From assembly GCA_021163545.1 (NCBI GenBank), contig JAGGTU010000051.1, positions 1 through 12,425 on the forward strand: a stretch of 12,425 bases of DNA, read 5' to 3'. The notes under the pieces were generated by a model. The model ran no database searches. It had not been told where the DNA came from and worked only from the letters and a program-made list of their open reading frames with translations. Shown here in pieces: positions 1-6,929 of this stretch. The position numbers and the translations under genes are program-made. How positions within the stretch are numbered: the first letter of the stretch is position 1; each line of letters opens with the position of its first letter. This DNA comes from a bacterium. Its GTDB lineage: Bacteria; Patescibacteriota; Minisyncoccia; Minisyncoccales; PEYH01.

Positions 1-1207
1 ATTCAATTATATCATTTTTAAATGAATGTTCCAACTTAGGTAATGGAGGGAGAGTCTCAGCAGAAAAGGGTTTTCCTGCAACTCCATCAATCATTAATTT
101 TACATAAATGTTATATTTTGGAAGATTCACCAAGTCTTCTTGGGTTATCACCGGCGCAAATTCTTTTTCTAAATATTCTGCATCTTCTGCTCCTACCCGG
201 AAAGCAATAATTGTACCGACATTACCAAAAACAGCATCTCTTACTTTCTCCTCCATTTGAGCAATGTATTGATGGGCTAAAGTTAAAGAAAGGCGATATT
301 TTCTTGCCTCAGATAAAATATGTACAAAAGATTCTGTGGCAAAATTCTGAAATTCATCAACATATAGAAAGAAATCGCTTCTTTGTTCCTCGGGAATATC
401 TACTCTGGACATTGCCGCCAGATATAATTTGGTAATTACCAATGCTCCCAAAAGGGCTGAGTTTGCTTCTCCCATCTTTCCCTTGGACAAGTTCACAATC
501 AAAATCTTTTTTTCATCCATAATTTTTCGCATATCAATTGTTGATTTAACTTGCCCAATAATGTTTCTAATCAATGGGTTGGCAATAAATTGCCCTACTT
601 TATTCTGAATTGCAGCGGTTGCCTCAACTTCATATCTTTGAGTGTAGCGAGCAAATTCTTGGGTCCAAAAAGACTTAACTACTGGATCGGTAATTTTTTC
701 TACTACCTTTCTTCTATAATCAGCGTCTGCTAGAACTCGGTTAATACCAAGTAAAGTAGAGTCTGGATATTCAAGAAGGGCTAAAATACAGTTATGCAAG
801 ATATACTCCATTCTGGCTGACCACACATCGGGCCAGATTTTTTTGAAAACCCCCATCAATCCCGAGGCAATAAGGTGTCTTGCCTCCGGGTCTTTCACCT
901 CCATTATATTAAAACCAATTGGCCATTCAATGTCAGAGGGATTAAAATAAACTACATCTTGAATTCGTTCTTTGGGAACATAATCCAACAGTTCTTCGGC
1001 TGCCTCACCGTGTGGATCTACAAATGCTAAACCAAAGCCGTTTTGAATATCTTGAACGGCCATATTGGTTAAAAGAGCTGTCTTACCCATTCCAGTTTTA
1101 CCGACAATATAAACATGTCTCCGACGATCGTCGAGCTTGATACCAAATTTCTTCCTAATATTTCTAAAATTTGTCTCCCCTATATAGTTGATATATTCTT
1201 GGCTCAT
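1..1207 (-). CDS. VirD4/TraG-type DNA-translocation ATPase, 3' end outside window
   Basis: The frame is open from an ATG at 1207 down to base 1, giving 402 codons, and it leaves the window without a stop. A Walker A motif, GKTGMGKT, lies at residues 36-43. A Walker B-like VDEFQN lies at about 283-288, followed by SEARKYRLSLTLAHQY, a segment typical of the TraG/TraD/VirD4 coupling-protein branch of the HerA-FtsK ATPases. Such enzymes use ATP hydrolysis to bring DNA or protein substrates to a membrane channel. No membrane segment is visible at its own N terminus. The gene just upstream encodes a membrane-anchored protein, so the two may form one machine. No relaxase or VirB4 is visible here, so true conjugation is not shown. 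The start is supported by a -10-like TATCAT 7 nt before the ATG. The fold class is firm; the substrate is unknown. Confidence 0.88.
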   Translation of the reverse strand, partial: MSQEYINYIGETNFRNIRKKFGIKLDDRRRHVYIVGKTGMGKTALLTNMAVQDIQNGFGLAFVDPHGEAAEELLDYVPKERIQDVVYFNPSDIEWPIGFNIMEVKDPEARHLIASGLMGVFKKIWPDVWSARMEYILHNCILALLEYPDSTLLGINRVLADADYRRKVVEKITDPVVKSFWTQEFARYTQRYEVEATAAIQNKVGQFIANPLIRNIIGQVKSTIDMRKIMDEKKILIVNLSKGKMGEANSALLGALVITKLYLAAMSRVDIPEEQRSDFFLYVDEFQNFATESFVHILSEARKYRLSLTLAHQYIAQMEEKVRDAVFGNVGTIIAFRVGAEDAEYLEKEFAPVITQEDLVNLPKYNIYVKLMIDGVAGKPFSAETLPPLPKLEHSFKNDIIE

Positions 1208-1214
1208 ATAATTT

Positions 1215-1242
1215 ATGATACCTTAATTTGGAAATTCTCCAA
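1215..1242 (-). promoter_or_regulatory. Possible leaderless promoter of the TraG-like gene
   Basis: On the minus strand TTGGAG (1242-1237), a 16-nt spacer and TATCAT (1220-1215) precede the ATG by 7 nt, so transcription would start at about the first base of the start codon. The -35 match is poor (3 of 6). The call rests mainly on the same 7-nt spacing seen at secD and the PaaX-like gene. No Shine-Dalgarno sequence is present. Confidence 0.4.
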
Positions 1243-1271
1243 AGAGTGGTATCTATCAAATCGAAAGTCCT

Positions 1272-1393
1272 AATTCTCAAATCCTAAACAAATTCAAAAT
1301 TCAAAACTTTATTTTTAATTTTCTGTTTTGAGTTTTGAATTTTTGTCATTTGGATTTGTTTAGAGTTTAGAATTTTGAATTTAGGATTTAAAT
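1272..1393. repeat. AT-rich heptad-type repeats forming an imperfect inverted repeat
   Basis: This intergenic stretch consists of variants of TTTTGAA, TTTAGAA and TTTAGGA units. The arms 1272-1307 and 1332-1374 are roughly reverse complementary, with an insertion in the right arm, so the RNA could fold into a long AT-rich hairpin. Related units occur at 6882-6926 and inside murB at 10363-10397. Nothing coding is visible. It separates the membrane protein gene from the TraG-like ATPase gene. Confidence 0.6.
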
Positions 1394-1404
1394 TATTGAC
1401 AGTT

Positions 1405-2682
1405 TTAGGTAGGCAAATTTGGAGGGGGTTCTGCTTTCTTGCTTTCTATTCTTTGAATCTCGGGTGCGGGCACTGCTTCTCTGCTAACTAAATGAAACAT
1501 TGAGGCTAACTCTTCTATATTTAGAACAAACCTCATACCTTTTTGGGGAAATAGATAATCAAGCCTTTGAAGATATCTTTTGAATATTTTTCTTTTCTTT
1601 ACATAAAGAAGGGTATCATGGAAGAAGATGTTTAAAAAGAAATGCTCATGTTTATGAACTTTTGTGATGCTTTTCCCCCAAGGTTTAAAAGCATTTAAAT
1701 TCTCAGTGTTAAAATTAGCAAAATAACTTAAAACTGTTTTTAAATTTGCCTTATTCCAGATCCCTCTTTTTCCCAAGATAATAAATCTAATTCCACATTC
1801 AAACATCACTTTGGACACTTTATCAGCAATAGCGGCTGCTTTTTCCCTCTCACCTGGAGGCAAAAGCCAGATCTCCGGAGGATACATCTCGGGCTTCTTC
1901 TCTTCCTTTTTTGAGGGAAACAGGAGTATATCTATTGCCTCTTGTAAAATAGGTTTTGGTGCAGGCTTGCCAGGTTTTTTTAGCATCTTTTCAATGGCAG
2001 CCTTGGCTCTGTCTTTATAATTATTTTCTGCATTTGTTACAGGAGTAAGCCTAAACTGAACCCAAATTTTTTCTCCTGGTTTTAACTTTGACATCCCCTC
2101 AAGTAAAGCTGCTAGAGGATCTACTCTTTTCTCCTCTGGAGTTTCTGCCCTTTCTTCAAAAAACCGAGGATATGTTTTAATAGGATAGATATCTTCTTTT
2201 ATTAATTCGTAGTCACATCCCCATAAATCCCACTCTTCATTTGGGATATCCTGAGGAATATTCTTTGTATAATCTTCAACCTGAAAGATTTCAGCATCTG
2301 GATATTGAGCATAGATACTAGATTCAATAAAGTTTCTTGCTGCCTCCGGTATATACAAATAAAAATGAATCTCTCCTCCATCACTTACAAGCTCTATCGA
2401 CATAGAAAGTTGATATTTACCTTCAATCCATTTCTCCCACCAATCTGGTGGATCATAAAGCATCCACCAACCAGCAAACACCTGTTCCATTGCCTTAAAA
2501 GGTCTTCTCACCTCACGAGGCGTCTTGATTTCAAGCATTATATACTTTTGCTTTTTGTCCCATTTTTCGTTTCTCCACCAGAGATAAAGAAACAAAAAAG
2601 GACGAATAAGCACAAATGGTGTAACTACCCACCACCAGGCAGCTATAAATTTGAAAACAATAATTAAGAATTTAGGAATCAT
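1405..2682 (-). CDS. Membrane-anchored protein, probable partner of the TraG-like ATPase
   Basis: This 425-residue protein has a hydrophobic, Trp-rich N terminus (about residues 4-36, one long or two short membrane segments), followed by a large soluble part. Residues about 95-135 contain a beta-rich stretch ending in YAQYPDAEI (124-132). I associate this pattern with the N-terminal domain that precedes TraG/HerA ATPase domains in fused conjugation-like proteins, but this is from memory and not a database match. A central region rich in Lys, Pro and Glu (about 225-280) looks flexible, and the C-terminal tail is Pro-rich. The gene starts 13 nt after the sigma4/HARE gene and is probably cotranscribed with it. 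The ATPase gene follows after a 197-nt repeat-containing gap. The likely role is a membrane adaptor for that ATPase. No catalytic motif is seen and the function is inferred from context. Confidence 0.8.
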   Translation of the reverse strand: MIPKFLIIVFKFIAAWWWVVTPFVLIRPFLFLYLWWRNEKWDKKQKYIMLEIKTPREVRRPFKAMEQVFAGWWMLYDPPDWWEKWIEGKYQLSMSIELVSDGGEIHFYLYIPEAARNFIESSIYAQYPDAEIFQVEDYTKNIPQDIPNEEWDLWGCDYELIKEDIYPIKTYPRFFEERAETPEEKRVDPLAALLEGMSKLKPGEKIWVQFRLTPVTNAENNYKDRAKAAIEKMLKKPGKPAPKPILQEAIDILLFPSKKEEKKPEMYPPEIWLLPPGEREKAAAIADKVSKVMFECGIRFIILGKRGIWNKANLKTVLSYFANFNTENLNAFKPWGKSITKVHKHEHFFLNIFFHDTLLYVKKRKIFKRYLQRLDYLFPQKGMRFVLNIEELASMFHLVSREAVPAPEIQRIESKKAEPPPNLPT

Positions 2683-2695
2683 TGAATCTAGTTAA

Positions 2696-3700
2696 TTAGG
2701 AGATAAGAAAATATCTCCCATCTTCGGTTCTAGCAAATCGATTTTTATCTTGGAGATTCAAAATGACTGTGTTCTCTTTCACCATTCTCTGCTCTAATAC
2801 TTTTTGCAATATTTTCTCTTTTGTTAAAGGTTTGTTTGCGTCCTTTAAAATTTTGATAATAATATCTTTCACTGTACCCGGCTCATAACCCCATTCTTTA
2901 AGGGCATATATCCCCCTTCCTATCAGCACAAATAGATCACTCCTTATTAGTTCATTATGAACACTTTCTGGTAAAACTTCTTTATTTTGAAATGGAAGCT
3001 GATTAATGCGTTGAGCAATTTCATAAAAATGAAGGGGTCTTCCTTCTTTTTTCAAAACTAAGTAAATTTTGTCTCTTAATCCTCTGGGGTTTACCTCAGG
3101 CCAAGAGATAAGGCCAAATAACCCTTCGGGAGACTGCGCTATCAATTTTGAGATTTCAATATATGAAAGAAAAATCTTCTCCTCGATTTTCTGGCGCACT
3201 TTTCTTTTTAACTCTTCTAAAGGAAGTGGCTCTTTTATATCTTCTAATTTTTCAATTGTAACGGTGATTGTTTTCTGAGCCTTCAAAACTGCTTTTTGTT
3301 CAATTGTCCAAAACGAGTAATGTTCTTCTGTTTCTTTAAACCGACTGAACCGATCACCGATTGTTAAAAAGAAAAAAACAGGCCCGCGAAAGCGTTCTTC
3401 AGGAGCCATCTCTTGAAAAATCTTCTCTTCTTTTTTAAGACCACCGTTTTGTTGAAAGTAGTCTTCGATTATCTGGATTGGTTTCGTGAGCACTCTTTCA
3501 TTTTTCTCCTTAATCTGATTCAATGTTGCTACAATAATCTGCCTGACTCTCTCTCGAGTGATACCTAAATCATTTCCGATTGATTGGAGGGTTTCAGGCT
3601 CTCCTGTTTTTAAACCAAAACGTCTTTCTAAAATCTCTTTCCTTCTTTGGTCTAAATTATTTAATAAAGACTCTATTGTTGTGAGGTAAACTTTTTCCAT
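2696..3700 (-). CDS. Sigma-70 region 4-like plus HARE-HTH transcription protein
   Basis: This 334-residue protein opens with a sigma-70 region 4-like segment: RRKEILERRFGL around residues 19-30, then a helix-turn-helix TLQSIGNDLGITRERVRQI at 37-55. Region 4 is the part of sigma factors that reads the -35 box. Regions 2 and 3 are absent, so it is not a complete sigma factor. A middle segment (about 70-200) has no motif I recognise. Residues about 205-270 look like a HARE-HTH domain, the winged helix also found in the RNA polymerase delta subunit, and a second winged-helix-like segment follows (about 275-333). It is probably a DNA-binding factor that touches RNA polymerase or its promoters. It has its own promoter (3727-3755) and leads the membrane protein and ATPase genes. 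No Shine-Dalgarno sequence precedes the ATG. Confidence 0.85.
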   Translation of the reverse strand: MEKVYLTTIESLLNNLDQRRKEILERRFGLKTGEPETLQSIGNDLGITRERVRQIIVATLNQIKEKNERVLTKPIQIIEDYFQQNGGLKKEEKIFQEMAPEERFRGPVFFFLTIGDRFSRFKETEEHYSFWTIEQKAVLKAQKTITVTIEKLEDIKEPLPLEELKRKVRQKIEEKIFLSYIEISKLIAQSPEGLFGLISWPEVNPRGLRDKIYLVLKKEGRPLHFYEIAQRINQLPFQNKEVLPESVHNELIRSDLFVLIGRGIYALKEWGYEPGTVKDIIIKILKDANKPLTKEKILQKVLEQRMVKENTVILNLQDKNRFARTEDGRYFLIS

Positions 3701-3726
3701 AATTTTAATTTTTTAAAGGTTAAATT

Positions 3727-3755
3727 ATTAAAACAAAAAATGTGACCTTTGTCAA
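3727..3755 (-). promoter_or_regulatory. Strong promoter of the sigma4/HARE gene
   Basis: Minus strand: consensus TTGACA (3755-3750), a 17-nt spacer and TTTAAT (3732-3727, 5 of 6), with an extended -10 TG dinucleotide one base before the hexamer. The predicted start near 3720 gives a leader of about 20 nt, very AT-rich and without a Shine-Dalgarno sequence. It lies in the 97-nt gap after secF, so this operon is probably separate from secDF. Confidence 0.7.
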
Positions 3756-3798
3756 ACTTTCCTCCTCTGTTATGCATGGGCAAAATTAGGGGGAGGCG

Positions 3799-4689
3799 TT
3801 ATGGTTTCTTTCTTTTGTACCAAAAAACAAGCAATGGGCTTGCCAAAAAGATAGATGAATAAGTGCCTGAAGCTATCCCTGCAATTAAAACTAGAGAGAA
3901 ATCCTTTAGGGTCTCTCCTCCAAACAGAAAAATAGCAATAAGAACAAAAAGGGTTGTCAAAGAGGTACTAACAGATCTTGTAAGAGTTTGATTCAGGCTT
4001 ATATCTACAACTTCTTCAAAATCTTTTCCTGTTTTTAGAAGATTTTCTCTAATTCTATCAAAGACTACCACTGTGTCGTTCACTGAATAACCAAAGATTG
4101 TTAAAAGAGCAGTTAAAATAGGGATAGAAAATTCTGTTAAATAAAACTTACCCATTAAAGCTACCAAACCCAGAGAAATTAAAACATCATGTAAAAGAGC
4201 GACAATCGTAGCTATTCCATATTCAAAAGATTTCACCGGGCGGGAGACCTTCCTAAAAGCAAAGGAGATGTATAAAACAATTGCAATTATTGACAAAATC
4301 GTAGCCCAAACAGCTTTTCTTTCTGTTTCTTTTCCAACAACCGCTCCTACTTTTTCAAACTCAATTTTGTCTGAATCAACGCTTGGGTCACTTGTGAAAA
4401 TTTGAACAAGTTTTGCCTTTGTATCAGGATCAATGTCTTTTGTTTTTATCATTAAACCCCGCTCCCCTACCGTTCTAAAAGAGGGCTGGGTCAGCCCTAT
4501 CTGAGAAATCTTTGCGGAAATCTCTTCAATTGGCGGTCTTTTTTCTTTGTATTCCACCCTTAAAATGCTTCCTCCAGCAAAATCAATGCCTAAATTTAAG
4601 CCAAAATAAATAAGAAAAAAGATGCTTGCTGATATTAATAGGCCGGAGAAAATGAAATAATATTTTTTGTATCGCAAAAATGGGAACAT
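3799..4689 (-). CDS. secF: Protein translocase subunit SecF
   Basis: SecF works with SecD in the inner membrane, using the proton gradient to pull exported proteins out of SecYEG after SecA has pushed them in. The 296-residue protein has a first membrane helix (about 10-29), the conserved GIDFAGGS motif at 34-41 just after it, and a short extracytoplasmic domain. About five more helices follow (roughly 128-290) and include GYSVNDTVVVFDRI, the family signature around the proton-path residues. The length is close to the usual bacterial SecF. Its ATG follows the secD stop by one base (TAA-G-ATG), so translation is almost certainly coupled and the two proteins are made in equal amounts. No clear terminator follows the stop. 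Confidence 0.97.
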   Translation of the reverse strand: MFPFLRYKKYYFIFSGLLISASIFFLIYFGLNLGIDFAGGSILRVEYKEKRPPIEEISAKISQIGLTQPSFRTVGERGLMIKTKDIDPDTKAKLVQIFTSDPSVDSDKIEFEKVGAVVGKETERKAVWATILSIIAIVLYISFAFRKVSRPVKSFEYGIATIVALLHDVLISLGLVALMGKFYLTEFSIPILTALLTIFGYSVNDTVVVFDRIRENLLKTGKDFEEVVDISLNQTLTRSVSTSLTTLFVLIAIFLFGGETLKDFSLVLIAGIASGTYSSIFLASPLLVFWYKRKKP

Positions 4690-4690
4690 C

Positions 4691-6103
4691 TTACCAGATT
4701 CTTTTTAATTTCTCTAATCTTGTATTGGCAAAACTTAAAAGAAAACTTCTTGTTACAAAAATTGCTGAAAACATACTTACAAGAATACCAATACTTAAAG
4801 TTGTTGCAAATCCCTTCACAAAGCTGGAGCCAATTGTAAAGAGAATCAGCGCTATTAGCAAGGTGGTAAGGTTGCTATCTCTAATTGAAGGCCAGGCCCT
4901 TGAAAACCCTTCTTTGACAACCTCAAGAAACATTTTCTCTTGTTTTTTCTCTTCTTTCATTCTGGCAAAAATCAAAATATTTGCATCAACTGCCATACCA
5001 ATTGATAAAATAAATCCACCTATTCCTGCCAAGGTCAAAGTGACAGGGATTGTTTTAAATAAAAAGAGGACAATTGCCACATAAATAAATAAGGCTAATG
5101 AGGCCAAAAATCCAGAGAATCTATAAAAAACAATCAAAAATACAATTACTGCCAAAAAACCAATAATACCTGCTTTTAAACTTTTTTGAAGCGATAGCAT
5201 TCCCAAGGTGGCACCTACAGTTTTTTGGGAGATAAGTTCAATTGGAACAGGTAGGGCTCCTGCATTTAAATTGTTAGCTAATTCTTTTGCTTCCTGAACT
5301 GTAAATTTGCCTGTAATTTGCGCCCTCCCTCCTGTAATTTTTTCCTGTACCCTTGGAGCAGAAATTAAAACATTATCAATGTAAATTGCCAAAATTTTTC
5401 CTACATTTTTTTGAGTTAACTCTTCAAAAATCTTAGCCCCCTCTTTGTTAAATTCTAAATTTACAACCGGCTGACCAGTATTTTGATTAAAAGCAAGCTG
5501 GGCCCTTTTGAGAAATCTGCCTGTAAGTTTGGTGCTTTTATAACAGGGGTCTTGGCCAAATTGATAAATAAAACCTAGGATAAAATCTTTATTAAAACAA
5601 AGAATATCTACATCTAAGTCTTCTGATACCTCTTTTATATTTTCTTTAATAATTCTTTCTCTTTCTTCTTTTGTCCTTTCCTCTTTAAATTCAAGATAAG
5701 GAGTTTTGCCAATTTCTCTTACTGCTGCTTCTGGGTCTTTAATCCCTGGAATTTTAACACTTAAACGATAACCTTCGCTTGTTGCAATTGTCTCAATTTC
5801 TGCCTCTCTTACTCCAAAAATATTAATTCTGTTTTCAATTACCTCTTTTAAACCATCCATTGCCTCTCTCCAATCACTTTTTTCTATTTTAGAAAGATCG
5901 GCTCTATATAAAAGCTCAACTCCTCCTTTTAAATCCAACCCTAATTGAAATGGTTTCTCGGGTAGATGAGGGATATTCCAGTTAAATTTTTGATTTAGAA
6001 AATCAACCCCCTTATTTAATGGTCTTGGATAAACAAAACAACCCAAGAAAAGTCCAAGGAGAATCAAAAAAATACTTAGTAATCTGTAAGATTTGATAGA
6101 CAT
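4691..6103 (-). CDS. secD: Protein translocase subunit SecD
   Basis: SecD is the larger half of the SecDF export accessory. The 470 residues show helix 1 (about 7-26) and the motif GLDLKGG at 55-61. A large extracytoplasmic region follows, up to about residue 300, and then five C-terminal helices carrying GMAVDANILIFARMKEE, the conserved charged signature of helix 4. It is shorter than Escherichia coli SecD (615 residues), mainly in the periplasmic part, as in many Gram-positive and CPR bacteria. Two cysteines lie in the extracytoplasmic domain (in DILCFNK and QDPCYK) and could pair, but this is only a possibility. The start is fixed by the motif spacing and by a -10 box 7 nt upstream of the ATG, which suggests a leaderless message. 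It is cotranscribed with secF. Confidence 0.97.
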   Translation of the reverse strand: MSIKSYRLLSIFLILLGLFLGCFVYPRPLNKGVDFLNQKFNWNIPHLPEKPFQLGLDLKGGVELLYRADLSKIEKSDWREAMDGLKEVIENRINIFGVREAEIETIATSEGYRLSVKIPGIKDPEAAVREIGKTPYLEFKEERTKEERERIIKENIKEVSEDLDVDILCFNKDFILGFIYQFGQDPCYKSTKLTGRFLKRAQLAFNQNTGQPVVNLEFNKEGAKIFEELTQKNVGKILAIYIDNVLISAPRVQEKITGGRAQITGKFTVQEAKELANNLNAGALPVPIELISQKTVGATLGMLSLQKSLKAGIIGFLAVIVFLIVFYRFSGFLASLALFIYVAIVLFLFKTIPVTLTLAGIGGFILSIGMAVDANILIFARMKEEKKQEKMFLEVVKEGFSRAWPSIRDSNLTTLLIALILFTIGSSFVKGFATTLSIGILVSMFSAIFVTRSFLLSFANTRLEKLKRIW

Positions 6104-6110
6104 TTAATCG

Positions 6111-6139
6111 ATTGTACAACAAAATTTAAATTTATGCAA
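6111..6139 (-). promoter_or_regulatory. Leaderless promoter of secDF
   Basis: Minus strand: TTGCAT (6139-6134, 4 of 6), a 17-nt spacer and TACAAT (6116-6111, 5 of 6), then 7 nt to the secD ATG. Transcription would start at or within a base of the start codon. The -10 box sits inside GTTGTACAAT, a near-palindrome that reuses the GTTGTA half-site of the 40-bp palindrome located 15 bp further upstream. Confidence 0.65.
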
Positions 6140-6154
6140 ATCTCTTTATGCAAA

Positions 6155-6194
6155 GCGTTGTAATAACATTGCCATGGCTTTTTTATTACAACAC
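6155..6194. repeat. 40-bp palindromic repeat, copy 1 (inverted relative to copies 2 and 3)
   Basis: Arms GTTGTAATAA (6157-6166) and TTATTACAAC (6183-6192) surround a central palindrome GCCATGGC (6171-6178). Its first 24 bases (6155-6178) are the exact reverse complement of the last 24 bases of the other two copies. It begins 2 nt after the stop of the DUF1614-type gene and ends 15 bp before the secD -35 box. It could be an operator for secDF or a transcript-end hairpin. The run after the hairpin is only CTTT, so it is a poor intrinsic terminator. Confidence 0.85.
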
Positions 6195-6196
6195 TT

Positions 6197-6847
6197 TTAG
6201 ATAGCAGTCAAAAATACAGCTACAATGCCGGCAAGAAAAATTCCATCAAAAACGCCGGCTCCCCCAATTGAAATCAAACCCGGATATCGCCTTACTCTAT
6301 GCAAATTTAAAATATCTGCCCCAATGAGGGTGCCAAGAGTGCCAGCAATATAAGCACAAGGGGCAGGGTTGTGCGGTGCAAAAATTAACGCAAACAAGGC
6401 TGCAAAAATAGGCGGTATTAAAGCAGGTAAGACAATACCTCTGCCTGGAATTACTTTTGAGAAAGTTTTTGAGATAATTATCATAAAAAGCAAAGCTAGA
6501 AAGATAGGAAGTATATCTTTTGTTCTCATTAAAAGATAAAAAGATATTCCCAAAGGAATTAGAGCCCCTCCTAAATTGATAGCCACTCCTTCTATTTCTT
6601 TTTGGGCAAACTCAAAAAACCCAAAAAAGCTTTTGCGAACAATTCGTTTTTTATACCTGGTCAAAGGAATGTTAATACCTGAGCCAAGAAGTGTTAAAAA
6701 AAGTAACAAAAATGCTGTTTCTGATGTTAAACCAAGTTCTTGAAAACTAAAACTAACGATATGAAAAAACCACACCAAAAACAAAACGGGCAAAAACAAA
6801 AGAAGAAAAAGAAAAACTAAAATGCTCAAAGGAAAGAAATAAAACAT
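6197..6847 (-). CDS. DUF1614-type integral membrane protein
   Basis: This 216-residue, very hydrophobic protein has about six or seven predicted membrane helices. After the first two helices come GSGINIPLTR and a short basic cytoplasmic loop. The C-terminal half carries GTLGTLIGADILNLHR and finally SIGGAGVFDGIFLAGI. This combination matches what I remember of the DUF1614 family (COG4089), whose function is unknown. The gene lies between secA and secD on the same strand, 82 nt after the secA stop, in a gap filled with heptad repeats. It may be read through from secA. No convincing promoter or Shine-Dalgarno sequence is visible. Its position within the sec cluster hints at a membrane-export role, but that is only context. 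The ATG start gives a plausible first helix immediately. Confidence 0.85.
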   Translation of the reverse strand: MFYFFPLSILVFLFLLLFLPVLFLVWFFHIVSFSFQELGLTSETAFLLLFLTLLGSGINIPLTRYKKRIVRKSFFGFFEFAQKEIEGVAINLGGALIPLGISFYLLMRTKDILPIFLALLFMIIISKTFSKVIPGRGIVLPALIPPIFAALFALIFAPHNPAPCAYIAGTLGTLIGADILNLHRVRRYPGLISIGGAGVFDGIFLAGIVAVFLTAI

Positions 6848-6881
6848 TTTAACTTTTTTCTCTTGTATTTATTAATTTTAA

Positions 6882-6926
6882 ATTTTGAATTGTCATTTTG
6901 CATTTTGAATTTTGAATTTTGAATTT
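6882..6926. repeat. Tandem ATTTTGA heptad repeats between secA and the DUF1614-type gene
   Basis: Three perfect tandem ATTTTGA units run from 6902 to 6922, preceded by ATTTTGC (6895-6901) and a further ATTTTGA at 6882-6888. The unit type is the same as at 1272-1393. No gene or clear promoter is visible in the 82-nt gap. Confidence 0.7.
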
Positions 6927-6929
6927 TTA

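Noticed and set aside
2305..2667. Plus-strand open frame of 120 codons opposite the membrane protein gene
   Set aside because: It lies entirely antisense to a gene with clear protein features, has no recognisable motif, and no plus-strand gene elsewhere in the window is convincing.
3720..3755. Short TTG-started leader peptide after GGAGG between secF and the sigma4/HARE gene
   Set aside because: It would be only 11 codons long and would overlap the predicted promoter itself, so it would not be on the transcript.
6040..6103. Lipoprotein signal at the SecD N terminus (Cys22)
   Set aside because: The residues before the Cys do not fit a lipobox well, and the helix is the normal first membrane anchor of SecD.
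6155..6194. Palindrome copy 1 as an ordinary intrinsic terminator of the DUF1614-type gene
   Set aside because: The hairpin is followed only by CTTT on the minus strand, and the same sequence recurs in two other settings, one of them overlapping a promoter.
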